This document shows, one piece after another, positions 1-9,542 of a DNA stretch of 64,000 nucleotides; within the stretch, counting starts at the first letter, position 1, and every line of letters starts with the position of its first letter. The position numbers were made by a program, and so were the translations under genes. Source of the stretch: JAAXGX01 sp965203565 (lineage in GTDB: Bacteria; Acidobacteriota; Vicinamibacteria; Vicinamibacterales; UBA8438); contig OZ241896.1 of the NCBI GenBank assembly GCA_965203565.1, positions 3,038,001-3,102,000 on the forward strand. The letters are read 5' to 3'. The notes under the pieces were generated by a model. It saw nothing but the letters and a program-made list of their open reading frames with translations. It did no database searches and was not told the origin of the DNA.

Positions 1-2348
1 TTGCCGAGCGACCGCCGCTGGTCGGCCGGGTAGCGCACCATGACGCGGACGTCGTCCCGGCCGCGCTGCACGCGCTGGGCCTCCTCGCCGTAGAACGCCT
101 GGCGCACCTGCCGCCCGAGGTCCTGGAGGGTCAGGCCGAGCGTCTCCGCCGCCGGCTTGATCCCCAGCTTCATCTCCCGCTTGCCCGCCCGGAACGAGTC
201 GGCGATGCCGTACACGCCGGTGTAGCCGGCCAGCTCCGCCTTGACGTCCTCGGCCGCCGCGCGGAGCCGGTCGATGTCGGGACCGACCAGCATGACGTCG
301 ATGTCTTCACCGGCCTCCATCAGCGAGGCGGTGAAGGCGAGGTCGACCGCTTCCGGGATCGGCCCGGTCAGCTCGCGCCAGCGGGCGGCGATCTGCTCGC
401 TCGTGAACACGCGCTCCTCGGCCGGCAGCAGCTCTATCGTGACCTCGCCGAGGTGCGGCGCCGCCAGCGTCCCGCCGGTGCCGGGCGGTCCGCTCTCCCG
501 CGCCGCCGTCGGCTGTTCGCCGACCGCCGCCAGGACGTGCCGGAAGTAGTCGTCACCGGTCTCCTCCCGCAGCTCGCGCCGCAGCCGCTCCGCGCCCGCT
601 TCGAGCTGGCGCACCGCCTCGGCGGTGGCCGAGACCGGCGCGCCCTGCGGCAGGGTGACCGAGCCGGCCATGAAGTCGGCCTCTATCGACGGGAAGAAAT
701 GGAAGCTCGTCCATCCGCCGAGCACCATCCCGCCGGTCAGCACCAGCGTCGAGACGCCGACCGCGGCCGTCAGGTACCGCCACCGGAGCGCCACTCCCAG
801 GATCCGCGCGTACACGTTCCGCGCGAACCAGATCAGGCCGTCCGCGAACAGGCGCTGGACCCGGCGCACGGGGCCGCGGCGCGTGCGCTGCGGGAGGTGC
901 GAGAGGTGGGCCGGCAGGATGTTCAGCGACTCGACCAGCGAGAACAGCAGGGAGGGGACGACGACCAGCGGGATGATCCGGAAGAACTTGCCCATCATCC
1001 CCGGCACGAACATCAGCGGCATGAACGCCGCCACCGTCGTCAGCACGGCGAAGACGACCGGCGTGGCGATCTCCCGGGCGCCCTCGGTCGCCGCATCCAG
1101 CCCGTTGCGGCGCTTCTCCCGCTGCGCGTAGATGTTCTCGCCGACGATGATGGCGTCGTCGACCACGATGCCCAGCACCAGGATGAACGCGAACAGCGAC
1201 AGCACGTTCACCGTCGCGCCGAGTCCCGGCATCAGCATGACGGCGCCCATGAACGAGATCGGTATCCCCAGGCTGACCCAGAACGCGAGCCGCAGCTCCA
1301 GGAACAGGGTGAGCACCAGGAAGACCAGCGCGAATCCGGCGAGCCCGGTGCGCAGCATCGTCTCGAGCCGCGTGCTGAGCATCAGCGCCTGGTCCTGCCA
1401 GACGGTGAGCGAGATCCCCTCCGGCAGCGCCGGCCGCGCGCGCGCCACGTAGTCGTGGACCCCGGCGGCGATGTCGAGCGCGTTCTGCTCGCCGGTCCGG
1501 AAGACCGAGATCAGGATCGCCGGCTCGCCGTCGAACCACGAGTACTGATCGGTTTCGGCGAACCCGTCGACCACCGTCGCCACCTCGCCGAGCAGGAGCC
1601 GCGTGCCGTCCGCCCGCGTGAGCAGGACGAGACGTTCGTACTCGTCGCCGCGGTACGCCTGGCCGATCGTGCGGAGCAGGATCTCGCCGCGGCCGCTCCG
1701 GACCGACCCGCCGGGCAGGTCGAGCGACGACCGGCGCACGGCGCCGGCCACTGCGTCGAACGTCAGGCCGTGCCGGCGGAGCGCCGATTCCGACACCTCG
1801 ATCGAGATCTCGTACGGGCGCGCGCTCAGCATCTCGACGTGGGAGATCTCGGGCAGCGCCGACAGATCGTCGCGGACCCGTTCGGCCGCCGCCTTCAGCG
1901 CGTACTCGTCCGCCCGGCCCGAGACGGCGACGTCGATCACCGGGTCCCGCGCGATCAGCTCGCGGATGATCGGCTTCTCGGTCTCTTCGGGGAACGTGTC
2001 GATCGCGTCGATCTGGCCCTTGACGTCATCGAGAACCCGGCGCGCGTCGGCCCCGAAGTCGAGCTCGATCGTCACGGTCCCGACCCCTTCGGACGCGGTC
2101 GAGACGATCTCCTTGATCCCGTCTATCCCCTGGATCGACTCCTCGATCCGGACGCAGACCGCCTCCTCGACCTCTTCGGGCGCTGCGCCCAGGTACGGCA
2201 CTTCGACCACGATCCGGTCGAGGGCGATCTCGGGAAAGACCTCGGCCCGCACGTTGAACGCCGCGATCAGGCCGCCGACGACCAGGAAGATCATCAGCAG
2301 GTTGGCGGCCACCGGGTTCTGCGCGAACCACCCGATCATCCGGTTCAT
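1..2348 (-). CDS. RND efflux pump permease (AcrB/MdtB-type), 3' end outside the window
   Basis: Inner-membrane proton-driven pump of a tripartite RND efflux system. The first 782 residues are visible and the C-terminus lies beyond base 1. The N-terminus begins MNRMIGWFAQNPVAANLLM, the usual first transmembrane helix, followed by the periplasmic porter signature FPEI near residue 40 and the EEVE region. A central hydrophobic block carries GIVVDDAIIVGENI, with the paired Asp of TM4 used in proton relay. The ATG at 2348 follows the adaptor gene by 39 bp, so the order regulator, outer-membrane channel, adaptor, pump reads as one operon. Substrate cannot be told from sequence. Confidence is high for the family. 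Confidence 0.93.
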   Translation of the reverse strand, partial: MNRMIGWFAQNPVAANLLMIFLVVGGLIAAFNVRAEVFPEIALDRIVVEVPYLGAAPEEVEEAVCVRIEESIQGIDGIKEIVSTASEGVGTVTIELDFGADARRVLDDVKGQIDAIDTFPEETEKPIIRELIARDPVIDVAVSGRADEYALKAAAERVRDDLSALPEISHVEMLSARPYEISIEVSESALRRHGLTFDAVAGAVRRSSLDLPGGSVRSGRGEILLRTIGQAYRGDEYERLVLLTRADGTRLLLGEVATVVDGFAETDQYSWFDGEPAILISVFRTGEQNALDIAAGVHDYVARARPALPEGISLTVWQDQALMLSTRLETMLRTGLAGFALVFLVLTLFLELRLAFWVSLGIPISFMGAVMLMPGLGATVNVLSLFAFILVLGIVVDDAIIVGENIYAQREKRRNGLDAATEGAREIATPVVFAVLTTVAAFMPLMFVPGMMGKFFRIIPLVVVPSLLFSLVESLNILPAHLSHLPQRTRRGPVRRVQRLFADGLIWFARNVYARILGVALRWRYLTAAVGVSTLVLTGGMVLGGWTSFHFFPSIEADFMAGSVTLPQGAPVSATAEAVRQLEAGAERLRRELREETGDDYFRHVLAAVGEQPTAARESGPPGTGGTLAAPHLGEVTIELLPAEERVFTSEQIAARWRELTGPIPEAVDLAFTASLMEAGEDIDVMLVGPDIDRLRAAAEDVKAELAGYTGVYGIADSFRAGKREMKLGIKPAAETLGLTLQDLGRQVRQAFYGEEAQRVQRGRDDVRVMVRYPADQRRSLG

Positions 2349-2387
2349 GGTCGTGATCCTGTCGCCGGAGTGAGCGGACTGGAAGGG

Positions 2388-4679
2388 TCAGGCGGCGTTC
2401 GCCGCGGCGGCGTCCAGCATCTCCTGCAGGCCGCCGGTCAACGTCGCGGCGATCTCGTCCCGGAGGCGCGGCAGGTCGCCGACCGGCCCGTCGACCTTGA
2501 CCGACCGGACGACCGTTCCCGCCTGCGCCTCGAGGAGGCGCGCCGTGATCCGTATCTGGTCGCCGACCCGCTGGATGCCGCCCGCCACCACCCACCGCGC
2601 GCCGTCCTCGGCCGCCGCGACGGTGAACGTCCCGGTCCCCGCGAGATGGGCGGCCACGGCCTGCCCGATGCCGGACGCCAGGTCGTCGTCGGCCGGGTCG
2701 CGGCTCAGGTTGGCGAACGGCCGCACGGCGACCGTCGCTCCGGAAGCGGCCGGCGGCGGCGCCTGCGCCGCCGGGGCCGGAGCCGCCGGGGCCGGGGGCG
2801 GGACCGCCGGGACCAGGGGCGGCGGGGTCGGGGCCGGTGGGGCCGGGGCCGGCGGGGGTGAGGCCGCCGCCGTCACCGTGCCCATCGCATCGGCCAGACG
2901 CGCGGCGACCGCGGTGTTGACCGCTTCCCGGAGGCGCGGCAGCTCGCTCGCGGCGCCGTCCATCTGGACCGTCTGCACCACCGCGCCTGCGCCCGTCTCG
3001 ACGATGCGGGCCGTGACCTGCACCGCGTCGTCGTCCTGCCGCACCGCGCCGCCGATCACCCACCGGGCGCTGGCGGCGGCGGGCACCACCGTGACGGTGT
3101 CCATCGCTCCGAGCCGCTCCCACACCCCCTGCGCCAGCGCGTCGCCCAGGCCGCTGGCCGCCGCCGCATCGCTGATGTTCGTGAACGGCAGCACCGCGAC
3201 TGCGCGCGGATCGGTCGCCGCCGGCGCGGGCGTCGCGGCGGCGGGAAGGTCCGGAGCGGGTGCGCCCGCCGGCGCAGGCGCGCTTGCAGGCGTTGCGGCG
3301 GCCGGTTGCGGCGCGTTCGCGGTCCGCTCGGCTCGGGCCCGCTCGGGCGCCGGTTCGCTCGGGCGCGCGTCCGCCGCGGCGTTCCCGACAGCGGCGGCTT
3401 CCACCGCGGCGTTCCCCGCGGCGTTCCCCGCGGCATTCCCCGCATCGGGCGCGTCGGCCGTCCCGGGGTCTGTTTCCGATCCGGCGTCGGCATCGGCGCC
3501 GGGCGCCGCGCCGGGATTCGCCACCTGCACCAGCATCCCTTCGGTCGGACTGTCGACGGTCGAGACGACCACGCGATCGCCGGAGGAAAGCCCCTCGCGC
3601 ACGTGGATCGAAGCGGCGGTCATCCGGAGGACGTCGATCGTCCGGAACCGCAGACGGTCGTCCTCGTCGACCACCATCACCTGATCGCGCCCCCGCAGCG
3701 CCGCGCGCGGGACGGAGGCGATCCGCTCGAACCGGCGGCCTTCGATCTCGGCGTCCACGTACATCCCGACCGCCAGCGGCGGTTGATCGGGGCCGGGTCC
3801 GGGGCGGTACGGGTTCGGGACCTCCGCCACGACGTGCACCATCCTGCTGACCGGATCGATCTCGCTCTCCGTCCGCACGATCCGGCCGTTCCAGGCGTAC
3901 GTCCTGCCCGCGAACGTCGTCCGGACGGTGACGCGCGGTCCCGGCCGGTTCGCGCCGCCGCGGTACGCGAGGGGGAGGTTCAGGTAGGCGAGCTCCTCGT
4001 CCGGAAGCGGCAGCCGGATCTCCGCCACGTCGACCGCATAGATCGTCGCTATCGCGGCGCCAACCGTCACGAACTGGCCGACGTCGACGTTCTTCCGGCG
4101 GACGCGTCCGGCGTACGGCGCCTTGATCTCCGCGCGCTCGAGGTCGCGCTCGGCGCGGACCAGGTTCGCCTCGGCCGCCGCCACGGCGGCGCGCGCGTCT
4201 TCGAGATGCGGCGTGCGCAGCGTCAGCTCGCGCGGGTCGCCCCGTCCGAGCTGTTCCCACTCGCGCCCCGCGACCTCGGCCTCGGCCTCTTCCTCGGCCA
4301 GTCTCAGCCGGCTCTGGGCGAGCTGCGCGCGCGCGCTGATGACCGCCTGCTCGTAGTCGAACGGGTCTATCGTCACCAGGACGTCGCCCGCCTCGAAGAA
4401 GCCGCCTTCGGCGAACGACGGCGCGACCGACATGATGCGGCCGGAGATCTCCGGCACCAGCTGGCTCTCGGTCCGGGGCCGCACGGTCCCCTCGCTGAAC
4501 ACCGCCAGGTCCACGTCCTCCAGCGTCACGACGTGCACGCGCACCCCCGGCGGCGCGATCTGCGCCGGTTGCGTCTCGACGACCGGACGGTTGCGGATCA
4601 TGGTGACGGCGCCCCACCCCGCGAGGCCGAGCAGGGCCAGCGGGAGGATGCCTTGCAGCATGCGGATCAGAATGCGCAT
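2388..4679 (-). CDS. RND periplasmic adaptor (HlyD family) with two C-terminal TolB-like domains
   Basis: Membrane fusion protein bridging the pump and the outer-membrane channel. It has an N-terminal signal anchor (residues about 5-27), then a lipoyl/alpha-hairpin/beta-barrel adaptor to about residue 390 (for example GRIMSVAPSFAEGGFFEAGD and APYAGRVRRKNVDVGQFV). Adaptors normally end near 350-420 aa, but this protein is 763 aa. An Ala/Pro-rich linker (about 393-490) leads to two related domains at 492-600 and 648-763. Each opens with an AVLPFTNIS/AVRPFANLS strand and continues with a G-x-G-x-A-x-A helix and a TARLLE/TARIVE strand, as in TolB amino-terminal/FlgO-like domains. A second Pro-rich linker separates them. 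The tail's role is unknown. The ATG at 4679 sits 18 bp downstream of the channel gene. Confidence 0.9.
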   Translation of the reverse strand: MRILIRMLQGILPLALLGLAGWGAVTMIRNRPVVETQPAQIAPPGVRVHVVTLEDVDLAVFSEGTVRPRTESQLVPEISGRIMSVAPSFAEGGFFEAGDVLVTIDPFDYEQAVISARAQLAQSRLRLAEEEAEAEVAGREWEQLGRGDPRELTLRTPHLEDARAAVAAAEANLVRAERDLERAEIKAPYAGRVRRKNVDVGQFVTVGAAIATIYAVDVAEIRLPLPDEELAYLNLPLAYRGGANRPGPRVTVRTTFAGRTYAWNGRIVRTESEIDPVSRMVHVVAEVPNPYRPGPGPDQPPLAVGMYVDAEIEGRRFERIASVPRAALRGRDQVMVVDEDDRLRFRTIDVLRMTAASIHVREGLSSGDRVVVSTVDSPTEGMLVQVANPGAAPGADADAGSETDPGTADAPDAGNAAGNAAGNAAVEAAAVGNAAADARPSEPAPERARAERTANAPQPAAATPASAPAPAGAPAPDLPAAATPAPAATDPRAVAVLPFTNISDAAAASGLGDALAQGVWERLGAMDTVTVVPAAASARWVIGGAVRQDDDAVQVTARIVETGAGAVVQTVQMDGAASELPRLREAVNTAVAARLADAMGTVTAAASPPPAPAPPAPTPPPLVPAVPPPAPAAPAPAAQAPPPAASGATVAVRPFANLSRDPADDDLASGIGQAVAAHLAGTGTFTVAAAEDGARWVVAGGIQRVGDQIRITARLLEAQAGTVVRSVKVDGPVGDLPRLRDEIAATLTGGLQEMLDAAAANAA

Positions 4680-4697
4680 CGTCGTTGCATCCGGACG

Positions 4698-6146
4698 TCA
4701 ATCAACGTCGGCGGCCGGATCGCCCAGGCTGAACGGCGACAGGAGTCGGTCGAAGCCGCCGCCGAGGGCCAGATAGAGGTCGACCCGGTTCTCCAGGCGC
4801 GACCGTTTCGCCGCGATCAGCTCCGCCTCGGCCTGCACGGCCGAACGCTGCGAGTCGAGTACGGTGATGTACGTTTCGAGGCCGGCCATGTACCGCTCCT
4901 CGGCCAGCCGCTCCGCCGCGCGCGCCTGCTCCACCGACGTCATGAGGCTCCGCTCGCGCGCGTCGAGGAACGCGTCGGCCGCCAGCGCGGTCTCGACCTC
5001 CGCGTACGCGGTCAGGGCGGCGCTGGCGAAGTTGGCGAGCGCTTCGGCGCTCCGCGCCTCGGCGCGGGTCACTTCCGCGCTCAGCCGGCCGCCCTGCCAC
5101 AGCGGCGCGGCGACGTTCGCCACGAGGCTCCAGACGCTGAAGTCGCCGTTGACCAGCGACCGAAGCGCGTCGGTGGCGGTTCCGGTCGAGCCGGTCAACG
5201 TGATGCGGGGAAGCCGGTTCTTCCGCGCGACGCCGACGCGCGCCTCCGCCGCGGCCAGCGCGCGCTCCGCGGCGACCAGGTCCGGCCGCCGCCCCACCAG
5301 GTCGGCCGGCAGCCCGCCCGGCACGTCCGGGGTGAGCGGCGGGAGCGCGAGCGGCCGGCCGATAGAGTCGTCGGCGTACTCGCTGAGCAGCACCTTGAGC
5401 TGCCGGGCGGCGGCGTCGAACTGCCGGCGGCGATCCTGCAGCAGCGCCTCGGCGTTCGAGAGGTTCAGCAGCGCCAGCCGCAGGTCGAGCGCCGGCCGGA
5501 TGCCGCGCTCGAACCGTTCGCGGACCTGCTCGGCCGATTCGCGGTACGTCTCGACCGTCGCCTCCGACAGATCGATCTGCTGCTGCGCCTCCGCCACCGC
5601 GAACCAGGCCTTGGCGGTCTGGCCGGCGATAGACAACTGCGCGCCCCGGAGGTCCGCCGCTTCGGCCTGCAGGTCGGCCAGCGCCGCCTGCGCGCCCGCC
5701 CGCAGGCGGCCCCACAGATCGATCTCCCACGAGACGTCGAGCGACACGCCGTGGTTCGTCGAGAGCGTGCTCAGCACCTGGTCTTCCGCGCCCGGAATCG
5801 GCAGCCCGACGAAGTTCTGCTTGCGGCGGGAGCCGTCGTACCGCCCGTCCACGGTCGGCCGCAGCTCGGCCGCGGCGATCCGCGCGTCCGCGGCGGCGAG
5901 CTCCAGCCGGGCGGCGGCGGCCTGCAGGTTCCAGTTTCGTTGCAGCGCCGTCTCGACGGCCGCCGAGAGCCCGGCGTCGTCGAAGTCGGTCCACCAGTCG
6001 AGCGGCACCAGCTCGCCGGAGACGTTCCCGGCGGTCCACGTCTCGGGCACGGGCACGTCGAGCGACGGCGTGGCCACCGGCGGCGCCGAGGAGCACCCGG
6101 CGACGGCGACGCTCAGCGCCGCCGCGGCAAGGCCGCGGCGGATCAT
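4698..6146 (-). CDS. Outer-membrane efflux lipoprotein (NodT/OprM-type TolC family)
   Basis: Outer-membrane channel of the RND system, 482 aa. The start MIRRGLAAAALSVAVAGCSS is a lipoprotein signal with lipobox VAGC. The body carries two repeats of long coiled helices typical of the TolC/OEP fold, including SWEIDLWGRLRAGAQAAL and the second-repeat region ALAAAEARVGVARKNRLPRI. The ATG (6146) overlaps the TGA of the tetR gene as ATGA, indicating translational coupling. Longer readings upstream of this ATG only run antiframe through tetR. Length matches the NodT group (about 470-500 aa). Confidence 0.93.
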   Translation of the reverse strand: MIRRGLAAAALSVAVAGCSSAPPVATPSLDVPVPETWTAGNVSGELVPLDWWTDFDDAGLSAAVETALQRNWNLQAAAARLELAAADARIAAAELRPTVDGRYDGSRRKQNFVGLPIPGAEDQVLSTLSTNHGVSLDVSWEIDLWGRLRAGAQAALADLQAEAADLRGAQLSIAGQTAKAWFAVAEAQQQIDLSEATVETYRESAEQVRERFERGIRPALDLRLALLNLSNAEALLQDRRRQFDAAARQLKVLLSEYADDSIGRPLALPPLTPDVPGGLPADLVGRRPDLVAAERALAAAEARVGVARKNRLPRITLTGSTGTATDALRSLVNGDFSVWSLVANVAAPLWQGGRLSAEVTRAEARSAEALANFASAALTAYAEVETALAADAFLDARERSLMTSVEQARAAERLAEERYMAGLETYITVLDSQRSAVQAEAELIAAKRSRLENRVDLYLALGGGFDRLLSPFSLGDPAADVD

Positions 6147-6853
6147 GGGCTCCCTCCGGCGGCGGCGGCCGGCGCCGGGACGTGCGCGGGAGCCGGCGCG
6201 GGAATCGGATCGGCGATCGGATCGCGGCGGGGCGCCGCCATCCCGGCGGCGGCGAACCGGGTCAGCGACTCGAGAAGACGGGCGGAGTCTCCGGCGGGGC
6301 GCGCCGCCCGCGACGCGAACGGGATTTGCCCCCCCCACGTCATCGCGTGCGCCATCGCCCCGACGACGAACGCCACCCGCGTCGCGACTTCGTCCGGGTC
6401 GAGATCGGGCAGCGCGCGCTGGAACGCAGCCGTGAACCGGGCCAGCACCCGGTCGAACTGACGCAGGAACGTGACGCGGATCTCCTCGCTCGCCCGCGAG
6501 TGGATCTGGCCGACCAGCTTCAGGAACTTCGCGCCGCAATGCTCCAGCTCGGCCAGCGACTCGAACGGCGGCCCGACCAGGGCCGCGACGATCTCCTCCA
6601 CCGCCGGCCCCCCCTCGCCCGCCGCCGTCTCCAGCGCGTCGAGCACCGCGAGCCGCCGGTCGTTGATCGGCCGGAACCGCCGATCGAGGATGGCGCTCAG
6701 CAGCGCCTCCTTCGAGCCGAAGTGGTAGTTCACGGAGGCAAGATTCACGCCGGCTTCCCCGGTGATGTCCCGCAGCGACGTCGCCGAGAATCCGGAATCG
6801 GCGAACAGCCGCTCCGCGGCGTCGAGAATCCGTTCCTTCGTTTCTTCGGCCAT
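6143..6853 (-). CDS. TetR/AcrR-family repressor of the efflux operon
   Basis: DNA-binding repressor, 236 aa. Residues 1-50 form the TetR helix-turn-helix (ERILDAAERLFADSGFSATS, then a VNYHFGSKEALL recognition segment). The C-terminal ligand domain resembles the CecR/DUF1956 group. The last 25 residues are a low-complexity Pro/Ala tail. It is the first gene of the efflux operon and very likely autoregulates it: two short palindromes lie directly upstream (see 6883-6908). The inducer cannot be inferred. Confidence 0.92.
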   Translation of the reverse strand: MAEETKERILDAAERLFADSGFSATSLRDITGEAGVNLASVNYHFGSKEALLSAILDRRFRPINDRRLAVLDALETAAGEGGPAVEEIVAALVGPPFESLAELEHCGAKFLKLVGQIHSRASEEIRVTFLRQFDRVLARFTAAFQRALPDLDPDEVATRVAFVVGAMAHAMTWGGQIPFASRAARPAGDSARLLESLTRFAAAGMAAPRRDPIADPIPAPAPAHVPAPAAAAGGSP

Positions 6854-6882
6854 TCACCTCGTCTCCATCAGCCACGAAAATC

Positions 6883-6908
6883 AAACGACCGTTTTAAGCA
6901 TACGTATG
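6883..6908 (-). promoter_or_regulatory. Candidate TetR operator region
   Basis: Two short dyads lie 30-55 bp before the tetR start: AAACG-N2-CGTTT (6883-6894) and the perfect 10-bp palindrome CATACGTATG (6899-6908). The surrounding 6870-6930 stretch is AT-rich compared with the genes. Position and symmetry fit an operator for the adjacent TetR protein. This is inference; no site is known for this protein. Confidence 0.45.
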
Positions 6909-7054
6909 AAATCGATACGAGATCAACCCGGCGGAAGTTCCCGGATCGCGCGATGCTGTCCCGGAAAATGATCGAGGCTGTTTCCAGGAAGTGCACGGTG
7001 GTCTTATACTTTCCTGCCGTCGCGCGTCTCGGCGCGGCGTGGGGGAGGAGCATT

Positions 7055-8014
7055 TTGCGATCCGCCAGTTCACTCGTGTTCGCCGGACTGGTGTGCCTGG
7101 CGCCGTCGGCCGCAGGCGCGCAGGTCACCGTCACCGACTGGCGAGGGGCGTCGGCCGCCTTTGCGGAGGGCTCGGTCGATTCGGACGGGGTCACGATTCA
7201 GTACCACGTGGCCGGCGAGGGGCCTCTCCTGATCTTCCTGCACGGCATCGCCAGCCCGTGGTTCGATTACCGGCATCAGATCGTGATGCTCTCCGAACGC
7301 CGCCGCGTCGCCGTGATGTCGACCCGCGGGACCCAGGGGAGCGGCCGGCCGGCCGGGCACGAGCATTACGCCACGGCCCGGATCGCCGGCGACGTCAGCG
7401 CCCTCATCGAGCATCTCGGCGAGGAGCGGGCGACGATCGTCGGGCAGGACAGCGGCGGGCTTCACGCGTGGCATTTCGCGATGACGCGCCCCGAGCAGAC
7501 CGAGCGGTTGATTGCGTTGGGCTCGGTGCACCCGGCGGGGCTGCTCCGCGAGCTGATCGACAATGCCGACCAGCAGAAGGGGAGCGCGTTCCAGTGGGGC
7601 ATGATGGAGAACCCGGACGCGGGCGGCGACTTCGCCGAGACGCTGCGCAACGCGCCGGCGGACCCGAACGAGCCGGCGCACCTGGCCCGGCTGCGCATGG
7701 AGGCGAACGCGAGCATCGACGCCGAGTCGGTCGTCGGCTTCTACAGGACGAACTGGCCGGCGCGGCCGGTGACGATGGACACGGCGGCGTTCGGGTTCCG
7801 GTACGGCGAGTTTCCGCCCGTCCAGGCGCCGACGCTGCTGATGTACGGGAAAGACTCGCCGTTCTTCCTGAACGCGACGCTGAACGACCTGTGGGAGTGG
7901 GTCGACGCGCCGCTGACGATTCACGTGCTGCCGGGCGTGGGCCACGGGCCGCATCGGGAGGTGCCGGAGCTGGTGACGCGGCGCATGATGGAGTGGCTGG
8001 AGACGGGCCGATAG
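7055..8014 (+). CDS. Exported epoxide-hydrolase-like alpha/beta hydrolase
   Basis: Secreted alpha/beta hydrolase, 319 aa. The start is a TTG at 7055 because GGGGGAGGAG lies 4 bp upstream and it opens a clean Sec signal peptide ending SAAGAQ. The oxyanion region FLHGIASPWFDYRHQ is like epoxide hydrolases. The nucleophile elbow VGQDSGG reads G-x-D-x-G, so the predicted nucleophile is Asp, as in epoxide hydrolases and haloalkane dehalogenases, not Ser. The candidate acid is in YGKDSPFF and the His in GVGHGPH. A close paralog forms the C-terminal half of the gene at 18617-20110, sharing the motif TDWRG just after the signal. Substrate unknown. Confidence 0.85.
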   Translation: MRSASSLVFAGLVCLAPSAAGAQVTVTDWRGASAAFAEGSVDSDGVTIQYHVAGEGPLLIFLHGIASPWFDYRHQIVMLSERRRVAVMSTRGTQGSGRPAGHEHYATARIAGDVSALIEHLGEERATIVGQDSGGLHAWHFAMTRPEQTERLIALGSVHPAGLLRELIDNADQQKGSAFQWGMMENPDAGGDFAETLRNAPADPNEPAHLARLRMEANASIDAESVVGFYRTNWPARPVTMDTAAFGFRYGEFPPVQAPTLLMYGKDSPFFLNATLNDLWEWVDAPLTIHVLPGVGHGPHREVPELVTRRMMEWLETGR

Positions 8015-8034
8015 TGGCCCGCAAGGAGATCGCG

Positions 8035-9447
8035 ATGACCGCAGGCCGTGTGACGGCGACGGTGGGCGCGGCCCTCTTCGCGGCTGGAGGGTTCGCACAG
8101 GCGTCGGCCGGCGGGAACGCCGCGGCGCCGCCGACCTTCAACGCGGACGTGGCGCCGATCCTGTACGAGAACTGCGCGAACTGTCACCGGGACGGCCAGG
8201 TGGCGCCGATGCCGCTGACCTCCTACCAGGAGGTGCGGCCGTGGGCGCGCGCGATCCGGACGAAGGTGGTCGACCGGGAGATGCCGCCCTGGTTCGCCGA
8301 CCCGCGCTACGGGGAGTTCAAGGACGTTCCGGCGCTGAGTCAGGCCGAGATCGACACGATCTCCGCGTGGGTGGACGGCGGCGCGCCGGAGGGCGCAGGT
8401 CCGGCGCCCGAGGCTCCGGCGTTCGCCGGCGCATGGCTGCACGATCGCCCGCCGGACTACGTGGTCGAGATGCCGCTCGACGTCGAGCTCCCCGCCCAGG
8501 GCGAGATCCCGTACATGGAAGTCTGGATGGAGAATCCCCGGAAGGAGGACGTCTATCTGGAAGCGGTCCAGATGCGTCCGGGCAACCCGGCGGTGGTGCA
8601 TCACGCCGGAATCTTCACGCGGACCCTGCCTCCGGGAACCCGGCTGGGCGAGGAGCAGCTGATCCCCGGCGGGCAGTTCATTCCGCAGCCGGTTCCGATC
8701 GATCCGAACGAAGATCCCGCGGTCAAGCTGGCGAGGCGGGAGGCCGCCATGAACGGCTTTCCCCGCGACGCGCAACTGATCTTCTACCGGCCGGGGGGAG
8801 GGTACAACCGGTTTCCGGAAGGGACGGCGAAACGGGTGTACGGCGATCGGCACTTCATGTTCCAGATGCACTACGCGTTGACGGGCCGTCCGGAGACCGA
8901 CCGCTCGTACGCCGGTTTCTGGTACTCGCAGGAGAAGCCCCGCCACCAGGTGCTCACGGTCGGCGCCGGGGAGCACGGCGGGACCGGTCCGGTGCGCATC
9001 GTCGAGGACGTCGAGCAGCTCGAGCTCGCGGTGGGAGCCGGCTTCGCGAAGACGCCGAACATTCCTCCGCACGAGGGCGACTTCAAGGTCACGGGGATCT
9101 GGCCGGTGGTCGACGACGTGACGATCTACGGCGTGTGGCCGCACATGCATTTCCGCGGCAAGGACATGACCTACGTCGTCAGCTATCCGGACGGCGCCGA
9201 GAAGACGGTGCTGAGCGTCCCGAACTACGACTTCAACTGGCAGTTGGAGTACGACTTCGTCGAACCGTTGAAGGTGCCGGCGGGCAGCACGATCAAGACG
9301 ATAGGGCACTTCGACAACAGCTTGAGGAACCGGTACAATCCCAGCCCCGACCGGGAAGTCTACTGGGGGGAGCAGAGCTGGGACGAGATGTTCTTCATCT
9401 TCACGAAGTACACGGTTGACAAGCACGACCTCCGCCTGGAGGAGTAG
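8035..9447 (+). CDS. Cytochrome c domain fused to PHM-like copper monooxygenase domain
   Basis: Exported protein of 470 aa. A signal peptide (to about residue 25) is followed by a c-type haem motif CANCH (near residue 46) with the DGQVAPMPLTSYQEVRPWAR context of a small cytochrome c domain. The C-terminal two thirds resemble copper type II ascorbate-dependent (PHM-like) monooxygenases: His-rich segments VVHHAG, FMFQMHY and WPHMHFRGKDM, and GHFDNSLRN before YWGEQSWDEMFF. Natural substrate unknown. The ATG at 8035 has AAGGAG 7 bp upstream and follows the hydrolase by 20 bp, probably cotranscribed. Confidence 0.82.
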   Translation: MTAGRVTATVGAALFAAGGFAQASAGGNAAAPPTFNADVAPILYENCANCHRDGQVAPMPLTSYQEVRPWARAIRTKVVDREMPPWFADPRYGEFKDVPALSQAEIDTISAWVDGGAPEGAGPAPEAPAFAGAWLHDRPPDYVVEMPLDVELPAQGEIPYMEVWMENPRKEDVYLEAVQMRPGNPAVVHHAGIFTRTLPPGTRLGEEQLIPGGQFIPQPVPIDPNEDPAVKLARREAAMNGFPRDAQLIFYRPGGGYNRFPEGTAKRVYGDRHFMFQMHYALTGRPETDRSYAGFWYSQEKPRHQVLTVGAGEHGGTGPVRIVEDVEQLELAVGAGFAKTPNIPPHEGDFKVTGIWPVVDDVTIYGVWPHMHFRGKDMTYVVSYPDGAEKTVLSVPNYDFNWQLEYDFVEPLKVPAGSTIKTIGHFDNSLRNRYNPSPDREVYWGEQSWDEMFFIFTKYTVDKHDLRLEE

Positions 9448-9542
9448 CCTCCGCTCGCGAGCGGGGCCCTTCGCGCAGCCGGCGAGCGGGGCTTCGCTTC
9501 ACCGGCCGGAGACGATAAACGCAGTCAAAAGGAGTCCAAGGC

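Noticed and set aside
453..6461. Very long open readings on the + strand (about 800 and 1050 codons) opposite the efflux operon
   Set aside because: They are Arg/Gly/Pro-rich antisense frames in GC-rich DNA with no domains; the minus strand holds a complete, well-motifed operon.
7055..8014. Considered as a serine lipase because of the D-S-G-G string
   Set aside because: Alignment of the nucleophile elbow G-x-Nu-x-G places Asp, not Ser, at the nucleophile; the HG-x-x-x-P-W segment fits epoxide hydrolases.
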